NCBI RefSeq assembly: GCF_000218525.1
Contig: NZ_AFHO01000008.1
Coordinates: 28,419-92,418 of the forward strand
Direction: 5' to 3'
DNA length: 64,000 nucleotides
DNA from: Mesomycoplasma ovipneumoniae SC01
GTDB lineage: Bacteria > Bacillota_I > Bacilli_A > Mycoplasmatales > Metamycoplasmataceae
Below are positions 11,937 to 23,500 of the stretch, in pieces. The notes below the pieces were generated by a model. It saw nothing but the letters and a program-made list of their open reading frames with translations, made no database searches and was not told the origin of the DNA. The translations under genes were made by a program, and so were the position numbers. How positions within the stretch are numbered: position 1 is the first letter of the stretch; every line of letters begins with the position of its first letter.

Positions 11937-14195
11937 ATGTCATCACAAAATATTCTTTCACAGCTAAATGACAAACAAAAAATCGCTGTTATTAGCAATA
12001 GTTCGCATCTGAGAATTGTTGCAGGTGCTGGAACAGGAAAAACAACTGTTCTAACAAAAAAAATTGCCTATATTATTAATGAATCATTGGCATATCCCAA
12101 TCGGATTTTGGCTCTAACTTTTACAAATAAAGCTGCCGAAGAAATGCGAACACGTGTAGAAAAACTTGTTCACGAAAAGGCAAAAGATATCCAAATCTTA
12201 ACTTTTCACTCGCTTTGCAATTTGATTTTGCGAACTGAAGCAAAAAATATCGTTGAAATTGATGAAATTCAAATAAATGACTATCGTTTTAATATAATTG
12301 ATGAGCAAGATCAGCGTAAAATTATAGAAAAACTTTTAGGCGCAAATCTTAAAACATCTGAAGAAAAAGATGATAAAAAAATTACCGCATTTCAAGCGAT
12401 TGAATTTATTTCAAGAGCCAAAAATTTAGAGCAATCCCCAAGCCAAGCACTCAAGCAAGCAAATACTGAAGTTGAATTAATTAAGGCCAATGTTTATAAA
12501 AATTATATTGAAAAAACAAAGGAAAATAACATAATTGATTTTGACGATTTATTACTTTATACCAAAATAGCATTTGAAAAAAATCCACAAATTGCCCAGC
12601 GTTGACAGAAAAAATTTGACTTTGTGCTTGTTGATGAATTTCAAGACACCTCGTTAATTCAGTACTCTATTTTAAAGTTTTTTATTAAGGATAATACAAA
12701 ATTATTTGTTGTTGGCGACCCTGATCAGACTATTTATTCTTGAAGAGGTGCTGATGCATCGCTTATTCTTAATTTAGAAAATGACTATCCTGATTTACAA
12801 ACAGTAATTCTTGACAAAAATTACCGCTCAACACAAAATATTCTTGATGCGGCTAACCATTTAATTTCAAATAATAAAAACCGAATAAAAAAGAATTTAG
12901 TAGCTCACTCAACTGAAAAGATTGATATTCATTTTGAAGATCTTGGTAATGAAAGAGGCGCTGAAGTTGACTGAATTTATGAGACTATCCAAAATTTAAT
13001 TACAAAAAACAAAGTAAATTATCGAGACATTGCAATTTTAGCGCGCTCAAATTTCTATTTTCGACAAATTATTGACAAACTTGATGCCCACAATATCCCT
13101 TATATAAAACACGGAAATTCTCCTCTTGCTGCAAAAAAAGAAGTTCGTGAAGCTATTTATTTTTTAAAAGTCATTGAAAATTCTGACCCTTATGCTTTTG
13201 AACAAATTATTAATGTGCCGGCCAAAAAAATTGGCGCTATCACAATTAGTAAATTAAATGATTTAGCAGCTAAATTTGAACTTAATTTGTACGATTTTTT
13301 ATTTAAATACTATTCAGGAAAAATCAATTTAAAAGAAGAACATGGTAAAATTCCGTTAACTATTGAAAATCAAGCCAAAATTAAAAATCTTTTTGAAAGA
13401 ATAACCGCCGCAAGACGATTCAAATCTGAAATTGAAGAAAAAAATCCGACAGTTTTTAAACTTTTTTCGCAAGTTCTTGACTCTTTTTTGAAAAAAATTA
13501 ACTACTTTAGTTCAATCAAAGATCCTAAACAAGAATCTGACACAAAAGAACTTTTGGAAAAATACTATGAATCACTTGATAATTGGCAAATCCAAAATCC
13601 TAACAAAAAATTAGCCGATTACCTTGATTTTGCAGTTATTTCTCATTTTGAACAAACCGAAACCCCAAATCGAATTAATTTATTAACAGTTCATTCTTCA
13701 AAAGGGCTTGAATTTGAGTATGTTTTTTTAGTTGGTATGAATCAAGGAGTTTTCCCTTCACAAAAAGTTATTGACCAAAATCTTGAGAGTGAATACGAAG
13801 AAGAAAGAAGGCTAGCATTTGTCGCAGTAACTAGGGCAAAAAAAGTTTTATATATAACAAACGGATTTCGTGGTACTTTTTATAATGATCATGGTCGTCG
13901 TTGAAAATCTAGTCAAAATTCAATTTCTCCATTTATTAAAGAGATGAAAATTAAGGCTGAACAATTTTATCAGTTTCGTAAACTTGATGCAACTGGAAAG
14001 CTTAATTACCAAAAAACTGATTCAGAAAATGTCGAGTTTATGCCTGGAAATCATATAGCTCACCTAAAATTTGGTAAAGGAATCATTTTGGAAGTGCGCG
14101 CTGACTCAATTTTGGTCAAATTTTTCGATATTCCTGGTGATAAAGGGATAAAAACACTTGTTAAAACTCATAAGTCCATTGAAAAAATTTCGTAA
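11937..14195 (+). CDS. pcrA: UvrD/PcrA-type DNA helicase
   Basis: A 752-residue superfamily 1A 3'-5' helicase used in DNA repair and replication restart. Walker A AGAGTGKT is at residues 29-36, the Ia segment ALTFTNKAAEEM follows, the Walker B box LVDEFQDTS is near residue 232, and GDPDQTIYSW (TGA-coded Trp) follows. The C-terminal motifs include LLTVHSSKGLEFEYVFLVG and EERRLAFVAVTRAKK. The C-terminal tail (HLKFGKGIILEV...) resembles the small PcrA C-terminal domain. It starts two bases after the RDD gene and the unknown gene follows two bases later, with ruvA and ruvB beyond, so this is a DNA-repair gene cluster. Symbol pcrA versus uvrD cannot be decided from sequence alone. Confidence 0.93.
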
Positions 14196-14197
14196 AA

Positions 14198-15625
14198 ATG
14201 TCTCCACAAATTCAAACTTATTTAATAGTTGCGCTAATTTTGCTAATTAGTATTTTTTTTGTTTGCTTTTTGATTATAGTTTTACTTTTTGCCAATAATA
14301 AAAAAACAAAAATTCTCCCTTTAATTCCTTTCACTTATGATTCTGATTTAAAAAGAATCCGTGTTAGCGATGTTTTTTCACTTCCTAGTTTGAAATATAT
14401 TGTTGAAAACAACAATTTACTAACAGGGCTTTGGGTGAGTCAATCTGATTTTATTTCGCTCCTTGAAGAACCATATCAAAAATTATTCCTTTCACGAATT
14501 GATAATTGAAAAAAAGGTTCAATTACAATCAAATTTCAAAAAAGATTTCTTTTTAACAATAATTTTAAAGTTTTTTTTCAGGATAAATCAAAAAATGGTT
14601 TTGTTTTAGCCCAAATACAAAAATCAATTTTTGATATCGCTAAATACCAAAAAACCTTTAAAAATCGACTAGTTGACAAACTAATTCTTGATTTCGCCAA
14701 CCCAAGTTTTCTGGTAAGCTTTAGTTTTCCTTTTGAAATAACGGACGATTTTGCTAAAAATTTTTATATTTCTTACAACAAAATTCTACCCTTTTTTGTT
14801 AAAATTTCTAATTTTTCCATTTTTCACTTTGAAAATATTTTGATTATGCAAATATGTGCAAAATCACCTAAAATGCTGGAAAAAATTAGAAATTCATACA
14901 AAAATTTTGCAAAAGCCCATAATTTAGGTAATTTTTTGTCTTGAGTGATTATAAATTTAGACACTCAAATAAATTATGACTGAAAAATAGAAATAAAAAA
15001 ATTTTTTAACCTAATAACAGCAAAAAAAACCTCATTTCTCGAAGTAAATTCAAGTAGTCAACAGTTTAAGTCAATTATTGACAGCAAAACACAAGCTCAA
15101 CAAATATTTAATATACAAAATCATTTTCTTGCGCATATTTATCAATTTGACAATAAAAACCCTGTTTATAGCGTCTTTGATTTAGACTTTCATAGCAACC
15201 AAAAAATCGATGAATTATTAAAATTTTTAACCCAAAACCCTTTATATGATCATTCGCAAAATATTTACAAAATTAATTATATAATCGCACAAAAAATGCG
15301 TAATTATGCAATTGATTTTCAAAAATTAACATTTTTAATTGAAACAGAAATTAATATACCAGAAACAAATATTAGTCATATTCCTAATATTTGCTATCAA
15401 AAAATAGTTGATTCTAAGCTTTTTTATTATCTAGCAATTAATAAACCGCCTTTTTTATTTATTAAGAATCTTAATGATTTTACCGATTTTAGTGATGGAA
15501 ATGACATAGTTGTTTCATCGCTTGGCGAATATGCCCGTCGTGAAAAAGTAAAAGTTGTTTTTAAAAAGCAAGATATAACCAAATTTAACTTTGGGAATAA
15601 GAATTTTCCTCTCTATTATTGGTAA
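14198..15625 (+). CDS. Unknown membrane-anchored protein between helicase and ruvA
   Basis: 475 residues with no family I recognise. The N-terminus has one strong membrane helix (LIVALILLISIFFVCFLIIV, about residues 8-28) followed by NNKKTK, giving a single-pass topology with the large domain probably in the cytoplasm (positive residues after the helix). The remainder is rich in Phe, Ile, Lys and Asn, without Cys clusters or nucleotide-binding loops. It follows the helicase by two bases and precedes ruvA by about 100 bases. The position in a repair cluster hints at, but does not prove, a DNA-related or membrane-tethering role. Confidence 0.7.
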
Positions 15626-15728
15626 AAATAATAAAATTTGCTTCTTTTTCCTAATTTTTTCCTTTTTTTGGCCAAAAATAGTTAAAAAATTAATTTAGGT
15701 TGCAACAAATTACTATAAGGGAGCAAAA

Positions 15729-16394
15729 ATGCAAATTTATCAATATGGAAAAATTGTCTCAAAAAATAAAAATTATTTAATTATTGAAAATCAAGGGAGT
15801 GGATATTTACTGTATGTTCCGCGGATTGACCGTTTTAATACCGATGAAAATAGAAAAATTTATCTTTACGAATATGAAAATGATTATTCAAAAATAACTT
15901 ACGGATTTGCAAGCTTCCGTGAAAGAATTTTATTTGAAGATTTAATTTCAATTCAAGGAGTTGGTCCAAAAACTGCTATTTCTATCCTTAACAGCGGTTT
16001 GCAAAACGCAATTAATTTAATAGCCGCAAATGATTGAAAAGGTCTTGCAAAAATTCCTTATCTTTCCGAAAAAAATGCTAAGCAAATTGTTTTTGAATTT
16101 CATGGAAAATACAAAAAATTTCTTGAGAATGACAAAAAACAAAATCAGGAAAATATTCTTGAAACTGATTCTAAAGAAGTTGATAAAACCGATGATTTGA
16201 ATGATGAAATTCTCCAAAATAATTCAGTCGAAGAAAAAACATCATCCGAACTTGAAGAAACTTTAAAAATGCTTGGTTTTAAACCTAACCAAATTAATTA
16301 TGCACTCACAAAAGTTGAGCCTAATGAAAATTTCGAGAACTTAATAGAACAAGCTATCAAGATTATTTCAAATGCCAGAGAATTTAGAAGTTAG
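15729..16394 (+). CDS. ruvA: Holliday junction branch migration protein RuvA
   Basis: 221 residues. The N-terminal OB-fold starts [20 protein letters not shown], as in RuvA. A helix-hairpin-helix follows ([18 protein letters not shown], about residues 75-92). The C-terminal domain III that contacts RuvB is recognisable in [20 protein letters not shown]. RuvA binds four-way DNA junctions as a tetramer and loads RuvB. The linker between domains II and III is long and acidic. An SD AAGGGAG lies at 15717-15723. The 3' end overlaps ruvB by 23 bases. Confidence 0.9.
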
Positions 16395-17343
16395 ACCAAC
16401 AAATTTTGATAATTTTATTGGCCAACACAAATTGGTTGAAACACTGAAAATTTTAATTTCATCTTCTCAAAAACGCAAACAAGCTTTAGACCATATTTTA
16501 TTTTATGGGCCTCCTGGAACCGGCAAAACCACACTAGCAAATATTGTAGCCAACGTTCTTGAATCCAAAATTAAGTATGTACAAGGACCATTACTCGAAA
16601 AAAAGGCCGATGTTCTTGCTATTTTAGCAAATATTTCTCAAGACACAATTCTTTTTATTGATGAAATTCACGGAATTAATAAAAATATTGAAGAGCTTTT
16701 ATATTCAGCGATGGAGGAGTTTGTTATTGATTTACAAATTGGGGTTGACGGTGAACAAAAAATTATGCGAATGAAATTGCCGCATTTTACACTGATTGCC
16801 GCATCAACAAAACTAGCACAAATTTCAACACCTTTGCAAAATCGATTTGGCTATATTGCCAAAATTGTCAACTATACAACTGATGAAATGGTTCAAATTA
16901 TTTCAAATTCTGCAGCGATTTTGAAACTGGAAATCAACAAGGAAATTATTAAATACATTGCTAGTTTTTCAAATAACACGCCTCGAATTGCTAATAATTT
17001 ATTAAAAAGAATTCGTGATTTTGCGCTTGTTTTGAATAAAAAGAAAATTGACCGCGAAATTGTTAACAAAACTTTTGACAGCATTGGTATTTATAACCAA
17101 GGCCTCTCTCAAATAAACATTGAATATTTAAATACTCTATTCAAAATTTTTAAAGGAAAATCTGTCGCACTCGATGTTCTCGCTAATGTTTTAAAGGAAC
17201 ATCGTCAAACAATTATTAATATAATCGAGCCGCCACTAATTGAAAAAGAATTAATTGAAAAAACTCCTAGAGGTCGCCGAATAACTTCAAAAGGTAAGCA
17301 ATATTTAACTGATTTAACTACTAAAGATGAAAAAAACACCTAA
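16372..17343 (+). CDS. ruvB: Holliday junction DNA helicase RuvB
   Basis: 323-residue AAA+ motor that drives branch migration with RuvA. The N-terminus [19 protein letters not shown] is the RuvB family signature, followed by Walker A GPPGTGKT (about residues 46-53), Walker [10 protein letters not shown], and a C-terminal winged helix (LAEH-like [30 protein letters not shown]). The start ATG overlaps ruvA by 23 bases and has no SD, implying translational coupling. RuvC is not encoded here. The stop at 17341-17343 lies at the edge of a 63-base repeat, and before an element inserted downstream this gene probably overlapped the convergent DUF2779 gene by a few bases. Confidence 0.95.
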   Translation: MPENLEVRPTNFDNFIGQHKLVETLKILISSSQKRKQALDHILFYGPPGTGKTTLANIVANVLESKIKYVQGPLLEKKADVLAILANISQDTILFIDEIHGINKNIEELLYSAMEEFVIDLQIGVDGEQKIMRMKLPHFTLIAASTKLAQISTPLQNRFGYIAKIVNYTTDEMVQIISNSAAILKLEINKEIIKYIASFSNNTPRIANNLLKRIRDFALVLNKKKIDREIVNKTFDSIGIYNQGLSQINIEYLNTLFKIFKGKSVALDVLANVLKEHRQTIINIIEPPLIEKELIEKTPRGRRITSKGKQYLTDLTTKDEKNT

Positions 17344-17373
17344 AAAAGAGTAACCTTTTTAGGTGTTTTTGTT
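17331..17373 (+). terminator. Terminator after ruvB
   Basis: Arms AACACCTAAAAA and CTTTTTAGGTGTT flank GAGTAAC, followed by a T-rich run. The stem overlaps the ruvB stop codon. Most of it is repeated at 18227-18265. Confidence 0.75.
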
Positions 17374-17402
17374 TCAATTTGTGCTATTTTATCCCTATTT
17401 TC
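17340..17402 (+). repeat. Left flanking direct repeat of copy 2; duplicated end of the DUF2779 gene
   Basis: 63 bases matching 18227-18289 at 58 positions. On the minus strand it encodes [20 protein letters not shown] plus stop, a second version of the last 20 codons of the DUF2779 gene (ENRDKMGHIETKTPKKVALF at the intact locus). It is a target duplication left by the element at 17401-18223 and is not a separate gene. Confidence 0.85.
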
Positions 17403-18226
17403 CTGAGTTTCCTAGTTTGATGGCAAAAATTCACTTTTTATTGAATACAAATATGCAAAAATAGCGGTAAATCCTTTTTTTACCTAAAATCTTAATTTTT
17501 GTTATTTTAAAATTAACCTTTTGCAAAAAAAAAAAAAAAAATGCTTGGTCTAAAATAAAATTATGTTATAATAAACCACACTTAAGAATAATTAATAAAT
17601 TTTGATATTGAATTAAGGAGGAATTAGTTATGTTTTTTGTCGTATTAAAATAAGATAATGAAAATTATCCATTATATTTTTAAATATGATGGAATGCCTT
17701 AAATTTAACCGTTTAGAAATCTAGAAATTTATGGCTTTTAATTATGGCTCTTTTAAAACTTCAAATCTTTGTTTTTTAGGCTCAATTTAAATAAAAACGA
17801 GTTTTCTTTTTACATTGAGTTTAAATAGCAGTTGTATTTTTTTATGATTTTTGTTATTTTGTCCATAAATTGATTTTTGCCGGTGTTTTAAACTAAAAAA
17901 AGTAGTTTAAATATTTTATAATTTTGCTTTTTAAGTTAAAATTTTAGCTTTTTTAGTTTGCTTTATTTGATTAATAAGTAGATTTTGCATTCATGAGTGT
18001 TAGATTTAAAATTCAGTGTTTTGCCTTGATAGTTATTTTTCCTGAGTTTGCCAGTTTGATGACGTTCCTACTGACCTGAATATTTGAAATAGGTATGATT
18101 TTTACTTTGATATCTTAATAAATTAGTAGAAAATATGTAATTAACTTTTGCCAAAAAAATTAAAAAAGTGTCCAAAACCCAAGACTTTTTTGAAATTATC
18201 TTATCAAATTGGGAAACTCGGGATAT
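17401..18226 (+). mobile_element. Dispersed inverted-repeat element, copy 2 (longest)
   Basis: Fills the gap between the convergent ruvB and DUF2779 genes. Ends: CCTGAGTTTCCTAGTTTGAT on the left and the inverse of CCCGAGTTTCCCAATTTGAT on the right. It carries an A17 tract (17525-17541), promoter, SD, mini-ORF and terminator like the other copies. It also holds both versions of the last third seen separately in copies 1 and 3, plus an internal end sequence (CCTGAGTTTGCCAGTTTGAT near 18041). It therefore looks like a composite or nested insertion. Confidence 0.75.
17579..17740 (+). ncRNA. Putative small RNA of element copy 2
   Basis: Promoter TTGGTC (17545-17550) and TATAAT (17567-17572), 16-base spacer. 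SD AAGGAGGAA is a near-perfect anti-16S match. ATG at 17630 opens MFFVVLK-stop (17630-17653). The following GATAAT-GAA-ATTATC can form its own small hairpin. The terminator arms GCCTTAAATTT/AAATTTATGGC have one mismatch, then a short T run. Confidence 0.5.
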
Positions 18227-18289
18227 CTAAAAAAGCGCAACCTTTTTAGGTGTTTTTGTTTCAATATGTCCCATTTTATCCCTATTTTC
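18227..18289 (+). repeat. Right flanking direct repeat of copy 2
   Basis: Partner of 17340-17402 (58 of 63 identical). This copy forms the true 3' end of the minus-strand DUF2779 gene, including its stop codon (complement of 18227-18229). Confidence 0.85.
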
Positions 18290-20104
18290 ATAAATAAATT
18301 TTAAAAAATCTCAAACCATTATCATCGCTATAACATCATTTTGGCAGTAAATTTGTAAATTTTTTCTAGTTTCTATTCACTCCATGTCTCCAATGTAATT
18401 GAAATAACGATCAACAGCTTTAATCATTGCTTCAAGACCATTTTTTACAGCTAATTTTTTATAAGGTGTTATTAAGTGATCTAAATTATAATTATATTCA
18501 TTAATAAAATTTTCAATTTTTTTAATTGAGTAAAAACCTTTAAGATCAGAAATTACAACTCAATATTTTGAGAATGGGTCCTTTAAATCAATAGTTTTGG
18601 CAATTATTTCATCAACTTTTTTTTGATATCTTTGAATTTTTTCAATTGCCTCATGATATGGATTATTACTTTGGTAATGCATAAAAATTATGTTAACCAT
18701 TTCTTTAAGTCTTGTAAGTTCGTATGATTTGTTAAAAACAACGTAAAAATCAGCGCTTTCAAGATAAATTTTATCAATTATTTTGCAAAAATTATCCCAA
18801 CTATAAGTTTTAGGATCAAAAACAACATTAGTTTCGTCAAAATCTTGAGGCAAAATTTCTCCATTATCAGTGACAACAATTGAAACTTGGGTAACAATTT
18901 GTTGAAAAGGTTGGGCATAATCCATAGCTGGAAAAGGTAAAGAAAGAGCTTCAAAATCATACCAAACAATTTTTTTCCCATTCATTTTATTAATGAAGGT
19001 TTCTAAATTTTCAATTTCATTAATAATTATTGAATTACTTTTTTTGAAAAAATTATATCAATATGAATTTTTTTCAAAAGAAATGAGCTTAGTTTCATCA
19101 TTAACAAGTGATAAAATTCTTCTAGAATTTAAAAGTGTTCCGCTAATACCGGTTAGTTGAGGATAAAACTGTTCAACCAGGAAAGCAAAGTTAGGACTTT
19201 TTTCAAAGGCACTGTTATCAATTTCGCTAGGTTTAGTAAATTTTGTTACATTTTTAGCATCAAGAATCTCATCAATAGCAGTATTGACAGGGATCATGTG
19301 AACAACTTTTTTATCTTTAACCTTAGAAATTTTTTCAATTTGATTTCTGAATAAGTTTTTTATTATTTTATTGTTCTCTAAAAATGTATTATCTCAAAAC
19401 TCATCTAAACTAAGACCATTTTGCTTTGCAATTTTTTTTGCAAGAAAAATATTTCCACTTTCAGAATCAGCTTTTGATATAGTTTTTGCTGATTTATACC
19501 TTGAAATTCAGAATGTTTCATGAAATTCAATTTTATTTTTTTTTGGATGTTCAACTGTGTTAATTAAAAAACAAGATACTTCATCAATCGGATTTAAATC
19601 ACCGCTGATTTCTCGAAGCATATAATTAGATATTCAAAAATCCCAATTTGCTCTTAAATAATCTTTAACTTTAGTTGAGGTAGAAAGTTTTAAAATACTT
19701 AATTTTTTGTTAAAAACAAAAAAAACTGACGGCTTAGCCGATGCGTTTTTATATTCAAATGCAGGGTTAAAGATTATATCACATTTTTGATTTTTATAAA
19801 AATCAACGGTTTGCTCAATTTTTTCATCAATTAAAATTTTAGAAACAAGACAAATTTTTTTGTCAGCAAACCTTTCTTTTATATAAAAGTAAAATGTTTT
19901 GTTGAAACTTTTAAAAATATTCTCATGCAATTCGGGAAATTTTATTTGATTTTCATGAAAAGAGTCAAAATCTCAAAGTTTTTGATCGAAATCATCATCA
20001 TCTAAGTCAATTTCATCTGAATTTTGTGCATCTGGATTGTTTCAAATAAAATATTTTTGTTGAGTATGCAATTTTAAGTAATGAGAAAAATTAATTTTTT
20101 CCAT
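18227..20104 (-). CDS. DUF2779-domain protein (UU173-like)
   Basis: 625 residues on the minus strand, ATG at 20104-20102 with SD AAGGG. I recognise the architecture of the mycoplasma/ureaplasma DUF2779 family: the central motif KKIVWYDFEALSLPFPAMDY with an exonuclease-like D-x-E, a later FVVFNKSYELTRLKEM, and a conserved C-terminal LQIYCQNDVIAMIMVW with Asp. This DEDD-like pattern suggests a metal-dependent RNase H-fold nuclease, but activity is not established. It starts 22 bases after the lipoprotein gene on the same strand. Its last 20 codons plus stop are duplicated on the other side of element copy 2. Confidence 0.75.
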
Positions 20105-20126
20105 TTAAATACAAAACCCTTAATAA

Positions 20127-21275
20127 TTAAGTATCTATTTGAAATTTTTGCTCTAAAATTGCCGGGTTAACTTTTAAAATATTTGGTGAATCAACAAGAT
20201 TTTGATCAAAAATATGACTATCAGTAAAAAGCTTATTATAACCGCCAACAATTTTATAAAAATTATTTTGTGATCTTCAAGGCAATTTTACTCTAAAAAT
20301 AAAAGTATTATCTTCATTTTCTACAGGTCTGACATAATTTGCTAAATATTCAATATCTTTATTGTTAATTTGATCAAAACCGGTTTGAACCCCTGTATTT
20401 TCACGTTTAAAAACAAGAGTATAATTATTTACAGTGTTAATTTTAACTACTCCAGGGCTAAATTTAACTTTAAAATCAACATCAATATTTTGAAGGTCAC
20501 TATGAATTTGTCCTGCGAATTTACTATTAGAAACTTTGACGCCAACGATATCACCATCGGTTCTAAAAGTTAGTGGGAATAAATTCTCATCAAAACTTAG
20601 CATGTTACCTTTTTGATCATAAAGTCCCGAAATTATGTAAGTTGTGTCTCGTTCAAGATTTTTGAGGTTTACATATAAAGACTGATCAGATCTTAAGTTA
20701 TGTGTAAAACTTTGTGTTTCAGGATTAGATCGAAGTGCGCTCGCCTTTCTATATTGAACATCAATTTGCTGTGATGTCAAAGTTGTATCAGAAAGTGAAA
20801 CCTTAAAACTATATTGGCTCGAAGGGTCAGTTGAATCAAGTTTTTGAAATGAACCAGGAATTATTGTTGGATTTGGATTAGTTTGAAAAACATTTCCGCG
20901 AACAAATAATTGCTCTTCTTCTTGGCCGTTAATGCGAGTAATTCTAACAACATATTTAGTTTTTGAGTCTAAATTGTTAATTTTTAGTAAAACTTTGGGC
21001 TTATTTTCATGGAGTGCGCGAAAAGCTGAAAATTTAACCTGCTCATAATTGTCAGTGTTTTCTTTTCTTAATTCAACTTTGAATGTTTTAGATAAATTTT
21101 CTTGTGGAGCTAGTGAAATATTATTTAACAAAAGTTCGACAGATTTTGATTGTATATTCTGAATTGAAATTTCTGGAATTTCGGCATTTGAGCATGCAAC
21201 AAAAATAACAGGCACGGAAGAAAATAAACCTGTCTGAAGCGTCAAAAATTTTAGTTTTCTTTTAAAATTTTTCAT
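20127..21275 (-). CDS. Hypothetical lipoprotein with fibronectin-like repeats
   Basis: 382 residues. The signal peptide MKNFKRKLKFLTLQTGLFSS runs to a VACS lipobox (Cys about residue 28). The exported part contains repeated segments of the form 'V.L.N-L-x-T-Y-I/V' (KINNLDSKTKYVVRITRI and NLKNLERDTTYIISGLYD), which look like fibronectin type III or DUF1410-type beta-sandwich repeats common in mollicute surface proteins. No catalytic motif is seen. It is the first gene of a two-gene minus-strand unit with DUF2779 and is divergent from uvrB. A surface adhesin or scaffold role is only a guess. Confidence 0.65.
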
Positions 21276-21490
21276 AATTTCCCTTTTCTCTCATTCCTAA
21301 ATAAAAAAATTATACCACAAATTGCTAAAATTATTGCTTTTAATAGTATTTAAAATTTAATTTTTTTCCTTTTTTTGTCTAAAACAGAAAAAAAATTAAT
21401 CACGCAAAGGTCCACAAAAATAAATATAATAGAATAAAATAAATTTGTGCTAAAATTTCTTTTATTCTGCAAAAAACGGTCTGATTTCAA
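21276..21490. promoter_or_regulatory. Divergent intergenic region, lipoprotein / uvrB
   Basis: AT-rich, 215 bases. For uvrB there is a TATAAT near 21428 and a TGCTAAAAT (extended -10 type) near 21448. On the minus strand an SD-like GGGAAA lies just before the lipoprotein ATG. I see no palindromic operator. Confidence 0.35.
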
Positions 21491-23485
21491 ATGATAAGTG
21501 AAAAAAAATTTAATAAATTCCACCTTACAGCAAATTATAAACCTAGTGGCGATCAACCCAAAGCAATAAAAAGCATAATTCAAAACATTGAAACTGGTAA
21601 AGAATCGCAAATTTTGATGGGTGTAACTGGTTCTGGAAAAACTTTTACTATGGCGAATGTAATTGCGTACTTTAACAAACCAGTATTAGTTTTGTCGCAC
21701 AATAAAACGCTTGCTGCTCAATTATATACTGAATTTAAGGAATTTTTTCCGGAAAACCGGGTTGAATTTTATGTATCATACTTTGATTTTTATCGACCTG
21801 AGTCATACCTTCCTTCAAAAGATGTTTATATTGAAAAAACAAGTAAAACAAATGCTGATCTTGAAGCAATGAGAATGTCTGCTCTTAATTCGTTAATCGA
21901 ACGAAATGATACTATTGTTGTTGCTTCAGTTTCGGCAATTTATGGAACTCTAAACCCGAATGAATATCATGATAATTTTTTGCTTATAAGTGTCGGTCAA
22001 GAAATAAAACCAAAAGAATTAGCCCTAAAATTAACGCGAATTAAGTATCTTAATAACTTAGTTGAGCAAAAACCGGGACTTTTTTCACTAAAAGGTGATG
22101 TAATTGAAATTTCGCCAGCTTGAGATGAAACTTTTAACATCAGAGTTGAATTTTTTGGCAATACAATCGAAAAAATCAGCACAATTCAGCCAGTCTCAAA
22201 AAAGCTAATAAAAACTTATTCGGTCTATACAATTTATCCTGCCACTGCATATAGTGTTAAAAAAACTATAATTGATAAAGCAATTGAATCTATTAAAATT
22301 GAGCTTGAAGAGCGCTTACTTTTTTTTGAGCAAAATAATAAACTTGTCGAAAAACAAAGGCTAAAAGACCGAGTTAATAACGATATTGACTCTTTAAGTG
22401 AATTTGGAATTTGTTCTGGAATTGAAAATTATGCCCGTCATATTGACGGCCGTCAACAAGATGAGCAACCATTTTCTTTGCTTGACTATTTGCCGCAAGA
22501 TGCCCTAATTTTTATTGACGAGTCTCACGAGATGATCAAACAAATTGATGGAATGTTCAAAGGTGATCGAAGTCGCAAGCAAACATTAGTTGACTATGGT
22601 TACCGTCTTCCTTCGGCACTTGATAATCGGCCTTTAAAATTACATGAATTTGAACAATTTAGGCAGCCTAAAATTTTTGTTTCAGCCACACCAGCTCAAT
22701 ATGAACTTGAAAAAACTGATGGCGAAGTTGTTAGTCAAATTATAAGGCCAACCGGATTGCTTGATCCTGAAATTATAATTGAAAATACTGATAACCAAAT
22801 GGCAAAAATTTCTAAATATTTAGATTTGCAAAAAGAAAAAAAGGAACGAACTTTAATTTTAACAACAACAAAACGTAACGCTGAGGAAATTAGCAAATAT
22901 TTGCAAGAAAAAAAATTACACAATGTTTATTATTTGCACTCAGAAATGACAACTTTTGAGCGTGATGAAATTATTATTAAATTACGAAAAGGAATTTTTG
23001 ATGCAATTGTTGGGATAAATTTGCTTCGTGAAGGTGTTGATATTCCGGAAGTTTCATTGATTCTTGTATTAGATGCAGGTCTTGCCTCTTTTTTAAGATC
23101 AAAAACATCATTAATTCAAATAATTGGCCGTGCTGCTCGAAATCAATCAGGAAAAGTAGTCCTTTTTACAGATGGAATTACAAAAATAATTCAAGAAGTT
23201 ATTAATGACAATTTAGCTAAACGAAAAATTCAAATACAACACAATCAGGAAAATAAAATAATTCCAAAAACAATAAAAAAACCGATTCCTGAAAGTATAA
23301 ATCCAAATGCTCTAAAATTAAGCAAAGTTCTTCATGAGAAAAAAATGAATAAAAAAGAGATCGAAAAACAGATACAAATTTTAGAAAAAGAAATGAGAAA
23401 CGCCTCTAATGCCAACCGTTTTGAAGAAGCTATTCAAATTCGGGACCTAATTGCCGAAATTAAGCAAAAAGCAGATCAATTTTAA
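21491..23485 (+). CDS. uvrB: UvrABC system protein B
   Basis: 664 residues, the damage-verification helicase of nucleotide excision repair. The N-terminus [10 protein letters not shown] leads into Walker A GVTGSGKT (residues 44-51). The beta-hairpin region reads [23 protein letters not shown]. The DESH box is in [11 protein letters not shown], then [11 protein letters not shown], the conserved [22 protein letters not shown] and the motif [11 protein letters not shown]. The C-terminal UVR domain that binds UvrC is present ([22 protein letters not shown]). Length is normal for the family. It is followed after 15 bases by the YrdC gene. Confidence 0.97.
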
Positions 23486-23500
23486 AAATAAAGTGTTAAA

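Noticed and set aside
17340..17402. Possible small minus-strand gene encoding ENRDKIAQIETKTPKK
   Set aside because: It has no start codon or SD and is a duplicated tail of the DUF2779 gene.
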